Below, in pieces: positions 29,896 to 39,881 of a DNA stretch of 64,000 bases. Positions within the stretch are counted from its first letter, which is position 1; each line of letters starts with the position of its first letter. This DNA comes from Parasphingorhabdus cellanae (GTDB lineage Bacteria > Pseudomonadota > Alphaproteobacteria > Sphingomonadales > Sphingomonadaceae): positions 682,001-746,000 of the forward strand of contig NZ_CP071794.1 of assembly GCF_017498565.1 (NCBI RefSeq). Direction: 5' to 3'. The translations under genes and the position numbers were made by a program. The notes beneath the pieces were generated by a model, which made no database searches, was not told the origin of the DNA, and was given only the letters and a program-made list of their open reading frames with translations.

Positions 29896-30870
29896 TTAAA
29901 CAGCCACCACATTGTAAACGAGCTGTACAATATAAATGATCAGGAGGACCGCCCCCTCCCACCGCGATATTCTCCGCCCGGTAGCAGCGAAGATCATCAG
30001 CAGCACCGATGTCGCAATCAGCAAGGGCAACCCATAATTGGTAATCTCTGCCGGGATCGTCCCCGGTGCAATCACCGCCGTAACGCCGCCAATCAGCAGC
30101 AGGTTGAAGATATTCGAGCCCAGCACATTGCCCAGCGCAACCGCACTCGCCCCCTTGTAAGCCGCGATGACCGAGGTCACCAGTTCCGGCAGTGAGGTTC
30201 CGATAGCGATGACCGTCAGACCAATGACAGCCTCGCTCAGCCCCACCAGCCGCGCCAGGTCAACCGCCCCTTCCACAAGCCAGCGGCCACCCGCGACGAT
30301 TAGTATAATCCCGCCGATAAGGATAAGAATGGAGCGCCAGAGCGGCTCCTCGTCGTGCAGATGGGTGTCGGTAACTTCCAGCGACTCTGCCTTCTCGTGC
30401 AGAGCACTTGCGCCGACGGGTTGGGTTCGTTCGGCCCAATAGGCATAGCTGAGATACGCGCAAAGAAGGATAAGAAAACCGGCACCAATGGCGACAGTGA
30501 TCCCACTTGTTTTGGCCACAAACCAAAGGACAACAGTCGCAACCAACGCCAGACCACCATCCCGCCATAACGGCCCGCGCGGTACAGCCATGGGTAAAAT
30601 CAAAGATGCCGTGCCCAAGATCAGCAGGCTATTAGCCAAGTTCGATCCCACAACGTTACCCCAGGCGATACCGGGCGATCCTGCCCGTGCCGCCTCGACA
30701 CTCGCCACCAGTTCAGGAGCCGACGTCCCGAAGCCCACAATCGTGAGACCAATAAGCAATTCCGACATGCCTGCCCGCTCGGCGACCCGAACCGCACCAC
30801 GTACCAGCAGTTCACCACCGACGATGAGGACAACGAAACCGACCAACAATAAGAAAAGCGCGATTAGCAT
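29896..30870 (-). CDS. Calcium/sodium antiporter (CaCA family)
   Basis: This is an inner-membrane cation exchanger of 324 residues with about ten hydrophobic helices. It has two inverted-repeat halves, each with the alpha-repeat motif: GFGTSAPELVAS with GNVVGSNLANSLLILG, and AIGTSLPELVTS with GNVLGSNIFNLLLIGG. It resembles E. coli YrbG. It lies 11 bases after argG on the same strand and is probably co-transcribed with it. The arsR start is 78 bases further on. Confidence 0.93.
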   Translation of the reverse strand: MLIALFLLLVGFVVLIVGGELLVRGAVRVAERAGMSELLIGLTIVGFGTSAPELVASVEAARAGSPGIAWGNVVGSNLANSLLILGTASLILPMAVPRGPLWRDGGLALVATVVLWFVAKTSGITVAIGAGFLILLCAYLSYAYWAERTQPVGASALHEKAESLEVTDTHLHDEEPLWRSILILIGGIILIVAGGRWLVEGAVDLARLVGLSEAVIGLTVIAIGTSLPELVTSVIAAYKGASAVALGNVLGSNIFNLLLIGGVTAVIAPGTIPAEITNYGLPLLIATSVLLMIFAATGRRISRWEGAVLLIIYIVQLVYNVVAV

Positions 30871-30881
30871 GTCAGATCAGC

Positions 30882-32105
30882 TCAACCGTCTCTTTTGCCC
30901 AGCAGCCGCAACCGCAGGGCGTTAAGTTTGATAAAACCTTCAGCATCCTTCTGATCATAAGCGCCAGCGTCATCTTCAAAGGTCACCACATCTTCACTAT
31001 AGAGATTGAAATTCACGTCCGCCTTACGACCGACTACGTTCACTGAACCTTTGTAAAGCTTTAACCGAACCGTTCCGGTCACACGTTCCTGACTCTTGTC
31101 AATTGCAGCCTGCAACATCTCCCGCTCTGGCGCGAACCAAAAGCCGTTATAGACAAGCTCTGCATAGCGCGGGGCCAGTTCGTCTTTCATATGCGCAGCG
31201 CCGCTGTCGAGGGTCAATTGTTCAATCCCGCGATGGGCCGCGTGATAAATGGTTCCCCCCGGCGTTTCGTACATACCGCGTGATTTCATACCGACAAAGC
31301 GGTTTTCGACTAGGTCGAGCCGGCCAATGCCATGCTCACGACCATAATCATTGAGTTTTTCCAACAAGGTCGCAGGGCTCATGCCTTCGCCATTAATCGC
31401 AACACCATCACCGCGTTCAAAGTCGATGGTGATATATTCCGGCTTGTCCGGCGCGTCTTCGGGATTATTAGTCCGCGAATAGACATAATCCGGCACTTCT
31501 TCCCAAGGGTCTTCCAGCACTTTGCCTTCGGACGATGTGTGAAGCATATTCGCGTCGGTTGAGAAAGGCGCTTCACCGCGCTTGTCCTTCGGCACAGGGA
31601 TTTGGTGTTTTTCAGCAAATTCAATCAGACGCGTCCGACTGGTCAAATCCCATTCGCGCCATGGCGCGATTACCTTCACATCGGGGTTCAAGCCATAATA
31701 GCCAAGTTCAAAGCGAATCTGGTCATTACCCTTTCCGGTTGCACCATGGGATACAGCATCAGCACCGGTCAGCTTGGCAATCTCAATCTGGCGCTTGGAA
31801 ATCAGCGGCCGTGCAATCGATGTGCCGAGCAAATATAGCCCTTCATAAAGAGCGTTGGCCCGCATCATCGGAAAGACATAATCTTTCACAAATTCTTCGC
31901 GTAGATCATCAATGAAAATATGCTCGGGTTTCACGCCTAGCATCTCAGCCGTCTTACGTGCCGGGCCTAATTCTTCGCCCTGCCCCAAATCGGCAGTAAA
32001 TGTTACGACTTCGCAGCTATATTCCTGCTGCAACCACTTCAATATAACACTCGTGTCCAGACCGCCAGAAAAGGCCAGAACCACACGCTTTACGGAATCG
32101 CTCAT
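30882..32105 (-). CDS. argG: Argininosuccinate synthase
   Basis: ArgG joins citrulline and aspartate with ATP in arginine synthesis. The 407-residue protein begins with the PP-loop ATP site [17 protein letters not shown], and further on shows the citrulline/aspartate-binding segments [14 protein letters not shown] and [11 protein letters not shown]. Length is normal. It is divergent from the DUF1801-like gene and is followed by the calcium/sodium antiporter gene. Confidence 0.98.
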   Translation of the reverse strand: MSDSVKRVVLAFSGGLDTSVILKWLQQEYSCEVVTFTADLGQGEELGPARKTAEMLGVKPEHIFIDDLREEFVKDYVFPMMRANALYEGLYLLGTSIARPLISKRQIEIAKLTGADAVSHGATGKGNDQIRFELGYYGLNPDVKVIAPWREWDLTSRTRLIEFAEKHQIPVPKDKRGEAPFSTDANMLHTSSEGKVLEDPWEEVPDYVYSRTNNPEDAPDKPEYITIDFERGDGVAINGEGMSPATLLEKLNDYGREHGIGRLDLVENRFVGMKSRGMYETPGGTIYHAAHRGIEQLTLDSGAAHMKDELAPRYAELVYNGFWFAPEREMLQAAIDKSQERVTGTVRLKLYKGSVNVVGRKADVNFNLYSEDVVTFEDDAGAYDQKDAEGFIKLNALRLRLLGKRDG

Positions 32106-32194
32106 TTTAGTACTTTCGAAAAAGGAACAGAGGCGCGCCTAACAGGCTGAAACAAGCGGTGCAATATGATATGGGAGAGATTGGAGGAGGAAAT

Positions 32195-32626
32195 ATGGCA
32201 AAAACACAGACCGAGAATAAAACTGTCGCAACAACGGCGGATGTGCAGGCTTTTATTAATGCAGTCGAACCAGAGTGGAAACGAGATGACGCAAAAATAG
32301 TTGCCACAATGATGGAGCGCTTGTCAGGACACAAACCTAAAATGTGGGGGCCCTCTATGATTGGCTTTGGTCAATATCACTACGTTTATGACAGTGGCCG
32401 CGAAGGAGACATGATGCGGACAGGGTTCAGCCCGCGCAAGACTGCGCTAACACTTTATTGTATCGGCGGCTTCAAGAATAAGGAAAAACTGCTTGCCAAA
32501 CTCGGCAAGCATAGCCTTGGCAAAAGCTGCCTCTACGTAAAACGCCTATCCGATATAGATATCAACATACTTGAGGAAATTATCGCCAAGGATCTAGAAT
32601 ATATGGCAAAGAAATATCCCGGATAA
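32195..32626 (+). CDS. DUF1801 domain-containing protein
   Basis: This is a 143-residue cytoplasmic protein of unknown function. The DUF1801 pattern is visible: a conserved KPKMWGPSMIGFGQYHYVY region and then FSPRKTALTLY. The ATG at 32195 has GGAGGA a few bases upstream. An earlier in-frame ATG at 32159 would give 12 extra residues and is less likely. The stop codon abuts the stop of the convergent methyltransferase gene. Confidence 0.86.
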   Translation: MAKTQTENKTVATTADVQAFINAVEPEWKRDDAKIVATMMERLSGHKPKMWGPSMIGFGQYHYVYDSGREGDMMRTGFSPRKTALTLYCIGGFKNKEKLLAKLGKHSLGKSCLYVKRLSDIDINILEEIIAKDLEYMAKKYPG

Positions 32627-33865
32627 TCAGCCTTTCAGCTGTTTTTCCGTTTCGCCGATATAGTCACGTATTAAAGGCAGCGTGTGCCGGTTGCGACTAA
32701 ACTGAATTTGGTAATTGCACATGCTGCCGCTCTCAAAGGCCGCCGTCGCACCCGCCAGATAGAATGTCCACAAGCGGAAAAATCGTTCATCGTAAAGTGC
32801 AACAATCTTGTCTTTATTCGCCACTGTCCGTTTGTACCATTCGCGCAACGTCAGCGCATAATGCAGCCGGAGTGTTTCGATATCAGTTGCCATCAAGCGA
32901 AAATGCTCACTTGCTTCAACCGTCTCGCTTAGAGCAGGAATATAGCCGCCGGGAAAAATATATTTGCGAGTGAAAGCATCAGTCGTTCCTGGCTTTCCCA
33001 TCCTTCCGATCGTATGGAGCAGCATTACCCCATCGTCAGTCATCAAATTTGCTGCACAGCGGAAAAAGGTCTTAAAATTGGGCGTCCCGACATGTTCAAA
33101 CATACCAACCGAAACGATCCTGTCAAACTGACCCGCCTCGCGTTCTGCCAAATCACGATAGTCGATCAATTCAAATTTGACCTTGTCCGCGACGCCATCT
33201 TTTTCGGCACGCTCCTGTGCGACCTTCAACTGTTCTTCACTCAGCGTAATACCGAGCATCTCTACACCGAATTTCCGGTTGAGATATAGCGCCATTCCGC
33301 CCCAACCGCAGCCGATATCCAGCAAGCGCTGGCCAGTTCTCAGGTCCAACTTCGCCGCAATATGTGCTTTCTTATCCCGTTGCGCTTGTTCCAGTGTGTT
33401 GTCCGGATCTGTCCAGTAGGCACAGCTATACTGCATGTCTTCATCGAGAAACAACTCATAGAGATCGCGGCTCAAATCATAGTGATGCGCCACATTCGCT
33501 TTCGATCGAACTTGTCCGTTGATCCGATCCAAACGACCTGCAATCAAGCTTTTGGCTCTCTTGAAAGCACTGGGGTTATTTAGACGACCGCCGCGATCCC
33601 ATCGTCTGTTGGCGCGCAACAACTGAACCAGCTCCATGATATCGCCTTGCTCCATAATCAGGCGGCCATCCATAAAGGTCTCAGCCGCTCCTAAGCGCGG
33701 GTCGAGCAATATCTGACGCATAACAGCTTTGTCGGCAAGGCGCACAGTTACGTCCGGAAAGCCAGTTTCCGGACTTCCAAATTTTTCTGTGGATCCATCG
33801 GCGTGGATAACGGCGATCGTTCCCTTTTTTACGACGCTTCCCAAAAAGCGACCCAATATGGACAT
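32627..33865 (-). CDS. cfa: Cyclopropane-fatty-acyl-phospholipid synthase family protein
   Basis: This 412-residue SAM-dependent enzyme of the mycolic-acid cyclopropane synthase family modifies unsaturated acyl chains of membrane phospholipids. The features are YSCAYWTDPDNTLEQAQ, the SAM motif LLDIGCGWGGMALYL, the SVGMFEHVGTPNFKTFF motif and LREWYKRTVANKD. The N-terminal 100 residues are the usual lipid-binding region. Activity could instead be a methyl-fatty-acid synthase, since the family includes both. Confidence 0.93.
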   Translation of the reverse strand: MSILGRFLGSVVKKGTIAVIHADGSTEKFGSPETGFPDVTVRLADKAVMRQILLDPRLGAAETFMDGRLIMEQGDIMELVQLLRANRRWDRGGRLNNPSAFKRAKSLIAGRLDRINGQVRSKANVAHHYDLSRDLYELFLDEDMQYSCAYWTDPDNTLEQAQRDKKAHIAAKLDLRTGQRLLDIGCGWGGMALYLNRKFGVEMLGITLSEEQLKVAQERAEKDGVADKVKFELIDYRDLAEREAGQFDRIVSVGMFEHVGTPNFKTFFRCAANLMTDDGVMLLHTIGRMGKPGTTDAFTRKYIFPGGYIPALSETVEASEHFRLMATDIETLRLHYALTLREWYKRTVANKDKIVALYDERFFRLWTFYLAGATAAFESGSMCNYQIQFSRNRHTLPLIRDYIGETEKQLKG

Positions 33866-33897
33866 TCACTATATCTCCGCACAAGAACAGACCCGCG

Positions 33898-34659
33898 TCA
33901 AATTCCGGCATACCATTCATAATTGGCGACATCTTCCCAATAGCCGCCTTTACCTGAACCAATATTGTCCAGGGTAGAAACAGCCTCAATCTCGGTCACA
34001 TATTTGGCATGTTTATAACCAAGCTGCCGCTCAACCCGAAGGCGCAAGGGTGCGCCATTTTCAATCGGGACAGCCTCATCATTTAGCCTGTGCGCCATGA
34101 TCGTTTGTGGATGAAAGGCGTCAAGCAGGTCGATGCTTTCATAATAGGGCCGCCCGCCAAGCAAGTCCGCACAGTGGAACACCAGAAATTTGGCTTTGTC
34201 CTGCAATTGCGCCAAATCGAGCAATAATTTCAGTGGCACGCCGGTCCACTGGCCAATTGCGCTCCAGCCCTCAACACAATCATGCCGGGTAATTTGCGTG
34301 CGCTGTGGCATGGATAGCAAAGCAGACATTGAGAAGCTTTGCGGCTTGGCGAATAAACCTGTCAATCGCAATTGCCAGTCAGCGAAGCCCTGAGCCGCAC
34401 TCTCAGCATAGACAGGGGTACCAGGGTCGCGCGTCCCATTGGCGCGGAACTTGGGTGACAAGTCAGCAACACTATATTCGCTAGCCAATTCCATCCGATC
34501 ACCAAGTGCCCGTTGCACGAGGAAATTCGCATCCTCAGCACTGGCAAGAATGTTTTGAAAGCCCGAACTACGGCTCAATGCATCACAGCCGCTTAACAGC
34601 CCACCGGCACCAAGGGCAGCGCTGGTAATAAGTGACCGGCGCGTCAGAAATTTATGCAT
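33898..34659 (-). CDS. Molybdopterin-dependent oxidoreductase (sulfite oxidase/MsrP-like), exported lipoprotein
   Basis: This is a 253-residue protein of the sulfite oxidase fold. The start has a twin-arginine-like RRSLITSAALGAGGLLSGC, with lipobox LSGC giving lipidated Cys25. The molybdenum ligand is Cys128 in RHDCVEGWSAIGQWTG. HCADLLGGRPYYESIDL and LRLRVERQLGYKHAKY are typical of the domain. The substrate is unknown. The gene overlaps its upstream partner, the cytochrome b561-type protein, by 8 bases, so they probably form one membrane-anchored redox complex like MsrP-MsrQ. Confidence 0.9.
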   Translation of the reverse strand: MHKFLTRRSLITSAALGAGGLLSGCDALSRSSGFQNILASAEDANFLVQRALGDRMELASEYSVADLSPKFRANGTRDPGTPVYAESAAQGFADWQLRLTGLFAKPQSFSMSALLSMPQRTQITRHDCVEGWSAIGQWTGVPLKLLLDLAQLQDKAKFLVFHCADLLGGRPYYESIDLLDAFHPQTIMAHRLNDEAVPIENGAPLRLRVERQLGYKHAKYVTEIEAVSTLDNIGSGKGGYWEDVANYEWYAGI

Positions 34660-35476
34660 CGCCGCTTCCTTTCCGTTTACCGCCGGTGATCATTGCCCAG
34701 GTTTGTCTAAACGGGCCAGCCAAGAGCAATGTCACCATGTGGACAATGAAAAACAGTATCAGAAGAAACATGCCTAGAAAATGAATAGACCGGGCAGACT
34801 GCCGACCACCAAAAATATCAGTGAGCCAAGGCCAATTGGCATCCATTGCAGGTGACATCGCCAGCCCTGTAAAAATCATGAGAGGTAGTATGATGAAAAT
34901 CACCCCGATATAACTGAATTTTTGCAGAATATTATAGATATTGACGGCATCGGCTTCATGAAACCGTAACCGCGTATGATTTTTTATATCTCTCCAAATA
35001 TGGGAGGGTCGCCAATCTGAACGGGTTAAGTGTAAATCTTTTTGCACATGCCGGTCAAACAATGATCGGATCATGAAAAAACCGAGTCCAACACTGAATA
35101 TCCAGGCAAAAAAGAAATGCCAGCGCCGCCCTTCTGCCAAGCTGTAATAGGAAGGAATGGTCGCCCATCCGGGGAAGGCCCAGGTCTGAATATTTCCGTT
35201 GCTGTCGCGCCAATTACCGATGAAGCCGGTGGTCTCGATCTTCGTTTCACCTAAACGAACATAGCCGAGTGTTTCAGACGACCCGACAGCGGCCCAAGCA
35301 TAGTCATCATTGGCGCCATATTCGCCCCAATATAACCGGGGATGCGCATTGAAAATGGTCAGCCCGCTCATCACAAGGACAAGGAGGCACAGCGCATTGA
35401 TCCAATGCCAGAGCCGGGTTGTCAGCCGATGGCGCGTAAGCTTGTTTTTTGCCGCTCTTGTCATTTCGATCTTCAT
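34652..35476 (-). CDS. Cytochrome b561-type membrane protein, partner of the molybdopterin oxidoreductase
   Basis: This is a 274-residue di-haem-type membrane cytochrome of the bacterial b561/HydC-like family. Four helices are seen at about 22-40, 120-138, 190-212 and 232-255. Candidate haem-ligand histidines are in RLWHWINALCL, WHFFFAWIF and HFLGMFLLILFFIVHM. A periplasmic insert between helices 1 and 2 is long (about 45-115). It sits upstream of and overlaps the molybdopterin oxidoreductase gene. Start is ATG 35476; a second ATG four codons later is possible. Confidence 0.88.
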   Translation of the reverse strand: MKIEMTRAAKNKLTRHRLTTRLWHWINALCLLVLVMSGLTIFNAHPRLYWGEYGANDDYAWAAVGSSETLGYVRLGETKIETTGFIGNWRDSNGNIQTWAFPGWATIPSYYSLAEGRRWHFFFAWIFSVGLGFFMIRSLFDRHVQKDLHLTRSDWRPSHIWRDIKNHTRLRFHEADAVNIYNILQKFSYIGVIFIILPLMIFTGLAMSPAMDANWPWLTDIFGGRQSARSIHFLGMFLLILFFIVHMVTLLLAGPFRQTWAMITGGKRKGSGDA

Positions 35477-35573
35477 TCTAATCAGTTGTTCGACAAAAGA
35501 AAGTTAGTCGTTACACTGCAACAAAAGAAACCTGTTCCGAGACACAATTAATTTTCTCAATTTCGAGGTATCC

Positions 35574-35963
35574 ATGACCAAAAACCGCCAAGTCATCCAA
35601 CTCGACCCAGATCCACTCGCCCCTTACGCAATTGCGCCAGGCTGGCGGGTCGGCGATTTCCTGTTCCTCTCCGGTCAGGCAGCGATTGACGAGACAGGCA
35701 ATATTGTCGGTGCAGCGGACTTTGATCAGCAAGTCGCTCAGACGTTTGTCAATATCGACCGCGTGCTCGCCGGCGGCGGCAGTAGCCGAGACAAAGTCGT
35801 CAAAGTCACGATCTACCTAACGGACATGGCTTATTTCTCGCAGATTGTCGAAGCTAGGAAACAGTATTTTTCTGCGCCCTACCCTGCTGACACGATTGTT
35901 GAAGTTAAAGCTCTAGCGTTGCCTGATCTGATGGTCGAAATTGACGTGATCGCAACGGTTTAA
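35574..35963 (+). CDS. RidA family protein
   Basis: RidA/YjgF/UK114 proteins are small trimeric enzymes; the best known hydrolyse reactive enamine/imine intermediates. This 129-residue member has FLFLSGQAAIDETGNIVG, the catalytic-type Arg in GGGSSRDKVVKVTIYLTDM and the C-terminal VEVKALALPDLMVEIDVIA. The C-terminal pattern differs from canonical RidA (usually RxxVxxxxLPxxxxVEI), with Lys in place of Arg, so it may belong to a Rid subfamily without the imine deaminase activity. GAGG precedes the ATG. Confidence 0.88.
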   Translation: MTKNRQVIQLDPDPLAPYAIAPGWRVGDFLFLSGQAAIDETGNIVGAADFDQQVAQTFVNIDRVLAGGGSSRDKVVKVTIYLTDMAYFSQIVEARKQYFSAPYPADTIVEVKALALPDLMVEIDVIATV

Positions 35964-35973
35964 AGCCGAAACC

Positions 35974-37221
35974 TTACCCTAAAGCCGCCTGTTTTTCTTC
36001 GGCCAAACGATCAAGTTCGGCACGGCTTTTCTTTTCGCTGGCAGATTTTAACTGGCCACAAGCGGCCATGATATCACGGCCACGAGGGGTACGCACAGGA
36101 GCGCTAATCCCGGCGTCGAAAACAATCTTCGAAAAGGCTTTAATACGTTCTGGCGAAGAACATTCATATTGGGAACCAGGCCACGGGTTGAACGGGATCA
36201 GATTTACCTTGGCCGGCAAGTCATATTGCCGCAAGAGATTGACCAGCTCGCGCGCATCTTCGTCGCTGTCATTTTTGTCCTTTAGCATGACATATTCGAA
36301 AGTGATCCGCCGCGAATTGCTGGAACCGGGATAATCGGCACAGGCTTGCAGCAATTCTTCAATCGAATATTTGCGGTTGAGTGGGACAATCTCATCGCGC
36401 GTTTCTTTATTTACCGCGTGGAGCGATATGGCCAGATTCACACTTATCTCTTCGCCAGCGCGAGCGATCATCGGCACCACCCCGCTGGTCGACAAAGTAA
36501 TCCGGCGGCGTGACAGAGCCAGACCGGCGCCATCCATCACAACCTTCATCGCATCCCGGACATTGTCAAAATTATAGAGTGGCTCCCCCATGCCCATCAG
36601 CACGATATTGGTCAGCAAGCGGCCGTCTGATTTATACGCCTGATTATACTCCTTGGTATTTTCTGCTTCTTCTTCATCAGCGAAATCCATGACACCTTTT
36701 GGCCACTCGCCCAGGGCATCGCGGGCCAGCATGACCTGTCCAACAATTTCGCCGGGCGTCAGGTTGCGTACCAGCCGCATTGTCCCGGTATGGCAAAAGC
36801 GGCAATTCAGCGTACATCCGACCTGCGAAGAAATGCAGAGCGTCCCGCGGTCTTCATCAGGGATGAAAACCATTTCATAATCCTGTTTGTCGGCAGATCG
36901 CAGCAACCATTTGCGTGTGCCGTCCTCGGACAGATGGGCCTCGACAATTTCCGGCCGGCCGATCACAAACCGTTCAGCCAGCCACGGACGCAGGGTTTTG
37001 CTCATGTCGGTCATCACCGCGAAATCACTGATGCCGCGATGGTACATCCAATGGAATAGCTGTTTCGACCGCAGCTTACCTTGTTTCTCTTCCAGACCAG
37101 CTTCGATTAATACATCTCGAATTTCAGCGACGCTTAAGCCAATAAGGTCCACGCGCCCATCTTCACGAGGCGTAACTTTCGCGGGAAGTGGAACAGGATC
37201 TATGTGGCCGGGAATCTGCAT
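35974..37221 (-). CDS. rlmN: 23S rRNA (adenine2503-C2)/tRNA (adenine37-C2) methyltransferase
   Basis: RlmN is a radical SAM enzyme that methylates C2 of A2503 in 23S rRNA. The 415-residue protein has an N-terminal helical domain, the cluster motif CTLNCRFC, and [14 protein letters not shown]. It also has the conserved catalytic Cys in the C-terminal region ([15 protein letters not shown]) and the loop containing [13 protein letters not shown]. Length is typical for alphaproteobacteria. It is convergent with the RidA gene. Confidence 0.96.
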   Translation of the reverse strand: MQIPGHIDPVPLPAKVTPREDGRVDLIGLSVAEIRDVLIEAGLEEKQGKLRSKQLFHWMYHRGISDFAVMTDMSKTLRPWLAERFVIGRPEIVEAHLSEDGTRKWLLRSADKQDYEMVFIPDEDRGTLCISSQVGCTLNCRFCHTGTMRLVRNLTPGEIVGQVMLARDALGEWPKGVMDFADEEEAENTKEYNQAYKSDGRLLTNIVLMGMGEPLYNFDNVRDAMKVVMDGAGLALSRRRITLSTSGVVPMIARAGEEISVNLAISLHAVNKETRDEIVPLNRKYSIEELLQACADYPGSSNSRRITFEYVMLKDKNDSDEDARELVNLLRQYDLPAKVNLIPFNPWPGSQYECSSPERIKAFSKIVFDAGISAPVRTPRGRDIMAACGQLKSASEKKSRAELDRLAEEKQAALG

Positions 37222-37343
37222 GAGGGCGCATATAAGGAGAGATGCGGCGAAAAGCTAGGTCACTTTAGATCGGCGCCTACCAACGCCCATGAAGCTAGCG
37301 AAATATTCTAGACAGCAGATGGTGGCAGCCATATGGCATCGCG

Positions 37344-38478
37344 ATGCGTTTTGGTTTTCAGGAATGGATTGCGGCTGCAGCGATTTTATCGGTGTCGCAA
37401 CCAATCCATGCGCAGACCCAGAGCACTCCGTCTATTCCGCCAGCAGCAGCGTATGAGGAGCCGAAGCCAGTAAATCCCGACCTTCCGTTGATAGAGCAAC
37501 AGCGACCTGAGATTCTGGATTATAATATCCCCGTCAATCTGCGCAGTGATACATCGTCCTGCCAAGCCGATGCCACCTATGAACTGGAAGATGTCATCAA
37601 AACATGCTGGCCAATATTGCAAGCTGCCCAACTTTTCGTCCAGCTTGAATTCGCGGTTTACGAAGCACGAGAGAGTCTCCGAAAAAAACAAAGATAATAT
37701 CGCATCAAACAAAGCAAAAGCTTTGAAATTTGCTGAACAACTCCAAGAATTGATCGGAGACCCGAAATTTCCGCTTGAGCACTATTATCTGGAGAAAAGC
37801 TATCGGGCAAAGGGGCAATTATACGCTGCATTTGGCGAACATGAACAAGCGCTTCAAGCCGCAAACAAGCGCGTCAACTTGCTCATCAACATGCCGGTCT
37901 ATGATATGGAATTTCATCTCGCCTTCGCCCAGCATGATCGCACCAAATATCTTTTAAAACTCAACCGCCCCGAAGAGGCGCGAAAAAAATTTGACGCAAG
38001 CTTTCCGCTGCTATTTACGCACAGCGGCTATAAGAACGGCTTGCCGATATCCAATCATAGCGAAACCATCATAACCGACGCGTTGCTTAACGGGGATGAT
38101 GATTTCGCATTGGGGAGCGTTAACAGGTATCTGGCAGCTGCACGGAATATGGGCGAAGGCATGCAATTTGGTCTAATTGACCACATCGACCTGAAAATCT
38201 ATATTCTGGCGGGACGTGGTCAAGTAGAAGACGTAATCGCTTTGATTGATGAGCGGAACACCGAAAACGCCCGTAATTATTCGCTATGCCCCAATGGCGA
38301 GCGATATTTCCCCTATGTCCTGGCACCGCTCCACAACAATCCGAAAATCGCGGCAAAGCTCGAAATGATGAAATGCAGCGCAAAATCTTTGGCAAACATC
38401 GATGATGCAGCGGCCAATGGCATTTTTAGCTATGATCGAAAAACGTTGCTACTACCGCCGCGACGTCCTCGCCTTTAG
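37344..38478 (+). CDS. Secreted TPR-like protein, interrupted by an apparent frameshift at an A7 run
   Basis: No known function is recognised. Two overlapping frames make one gene. The first (37344-37697) starts MRFGFQEWIAAAAILSV with a signal peptide ending SQPIHAQ and continues to EARESLRKKQR. The second carries on with NKDNIASNKAKALKFAEQ and about 250 further residues. They join at A7 (37682-37688): with one A fewer, the frame reads ESLRKNKDNIAS without a stop. The long part is helical and looks TPR-like (LEKSYRAKGQLYAAFGEHEQAL, EARKKFDASFPLLF). Full length would be about 377 residues. Either a sequencing error or a real inactivation could explain it. Confidence 0.7.
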
Positions 38479-38485
38479 ACACAGG

Positions 38486-38980
38486 TCATTGCAATCGCGA
38501 ACAGCCTAATGATGCCGCATCAATGGCAGTAGCCGCGCCACGCAACAGATAAGCATCGACAATTGGCTTGCCATCGCGACCGGTGCTTTCAATTGTCATG
38601 CTGTTAGAAGAGCGCAGTGCGGCAACAATCGCTGCATCCATCCGTCTGTCCTGAGACCAACCATCTGATCGATTGGCGGTTAACTGGAAACGTCTACCCC
38701 CAATTCCTAACATCACACGGCTATTGGTGGATCGATCACGGCTCAGCCGCACATGAAATTGTGCGCGGATATTTCGTTTGGGCCAAAAACCGACTGACGC
38801 ATAGGACTTGCGCTCCGCCTTGCCCCTGATTTCCTCCGACTCCGCAAGGGCATAGCAGCGCGGGACATCAGCATCGCGAAATGCGCCCCAGCTATTGAAA
38901 ATTCCGAGCGAGTCTTTCGCCGCAACAGGCCCCGGCAACGCTGCAACGCATAGTGCCAAAAAAACGCTTAAAGTCCTCAC
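38486..38980 (-). CDS. Hypothetical secreted protein
   Basis: This is a 164-residue protein with a clear signal peptide (MRTLSVFLALCVAALPGPVAAK, cleavage after AAA or VAA). No family is recognised with confidence. The body looks like a small beta-rich domain with LSRDRSTNSRVMLGIGGRRFQL and a C-terminal Cys (GCSRLQ) that may pair with the Cys in PRCYALAESEE. It somewhat resembles IalB-type periplasmic proteins; that is a guess. The GTG start overlaps the stop of the upstream phosphatase gene by 4 bases. Confidence 0.75.
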   Translation of the reverse strand: MRTLSVFLALCVAALPGPVAAKDSLGIFNSWGAFRDADVPRCYALAESEEIRGKAERKSYASVGFWPKRNIRAQFHVRLSRDRSTNSRVMLGIGGRRFQLTANRSDGWSQDRRMDAAIVAALRSSNSMTIESTGRDGKPIVDAYLLRGAATAIDAASLGCSRLQ

Positions 38981-39630
38981 GCTTTTTCGCCCTCTCCTGC
39001 ACCCATATGAATGATTGTTTCGACACCATCGACGATCTGCACCATTGATCCCTGCGGCAGACTATCAGCCATCGGCGCATCAATTGATGCTAACGGAGGC
39101 AGTCCAGTCAATAGTCCGCGCAAAACGCGACTGGTCATGCCATGGCTGATCAGTAGAATGTCCTGTTGAAAGGACTGGTCGGAGATCCATGCCTTTAACC
39201 TGTTCACAATATCACCATAGGTTTCCCCGCGCGGCGCTTGAGTAAGAAACAAACCCCGGTCATGGTCAATCTGCAACTGTCCATCGAGATCGCTGTAATA
39301 AATGCCCTCCCAGTCACCCATGTCGATTTCTCTGAGACGCGGATCCGCTTTGACTTGATGCCAGTCGGTCTCGATATGCTCACACACGACAGATAGGGTT
39401 TGCAGCGCCCGTCCGGTGTCGGAAGCGACGAGATTTAACTCAGAAAATCCATTTAGATAGCGCGCCAGCGCCCGGCCCATTTCATCTGCCTGTGCAAAGC
39501 CGCGTTGCGTTAATGGCGTATGGGCATCATTTCCTTGAATCCGCCCTGCCAGATTAAAAATCGTCTCTCCATGGCGGGCAATGAACAGCCGTTTTCCTCT
39601 TGTATTCAAGTTGCTGCTTAAACCATTCAT
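38977..39630 (-). CDS. Histidine phosphatase family protein (phosphoglycerate mutase-like)
   Basis: The catalytic motif is LFIARHGETIFN, with the phosphate-accepting His in RHG, and the second conserved His is in ILLISHGMTSRVL. The family includes phosphoglycerate mutases, alpha-ribazole phosphatases and broad phosphatases; the substrate is unknown. The ATG at 39630 gives a 217-residue protein with the RHG motif near residue 20, as usual. An open frame up to 39711 would add 27 residues. It overlaps the secreted hypothetical gene downstream. Confidence 0.86.
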   Translation of the reverse strand: MNGLSSNLNTRGKRLFIARHGETIFNLAGRIQGNDAHTPLTQRGFAQADEMGRALARYLNGFSELNLVASDTGRALQTLSVVCEHIETDWHQVKADPRLREIDMGDWEGIYYSDLDGQLQIDHDRGLFLTQAPRGETYGDIVNRLKAWISDQSFQQDILLISHGMTSRVLRGLLTGLPPLASIDAPMADSLPQGSMVQIVDGVETIIHMGAGEGEKA

Positions 39631-39881
39631 ATCTATGATCAAACTTGTCCCTATGCGGCGCGTCCGGCGAATATCGTTAGCGGGTTTAACGGCATTGTCG
39701 GTTTTTTCCACAGATTTTCACCGCAATATGTTTCTTAGCCTCGGTATCGGGCTTGCCCTATTGGTTGATATTGTTAATGAAGCGATGACTATCTGTGAAT
39801 TGGACGGAGTCTTTTGCCGTGTCCGGACACAGCCACTAGGGTGGAAAAGACCGCCCAAGGACAGGAAATAAAGGACGGTTT

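Noticed and set aside
38958..38964. Frameshift at another A7 run, in the secreted hypothetical gene
   Set aside because: The frame through this run is intact and gives a good signal peptide.
39712..39881. Small gene between the phosphatase and dnaN (open frame 39581-39871)
   Set aside because: The frame overlaps the start of the phosphatase in antisense, has no ribosome binding site and no domain.
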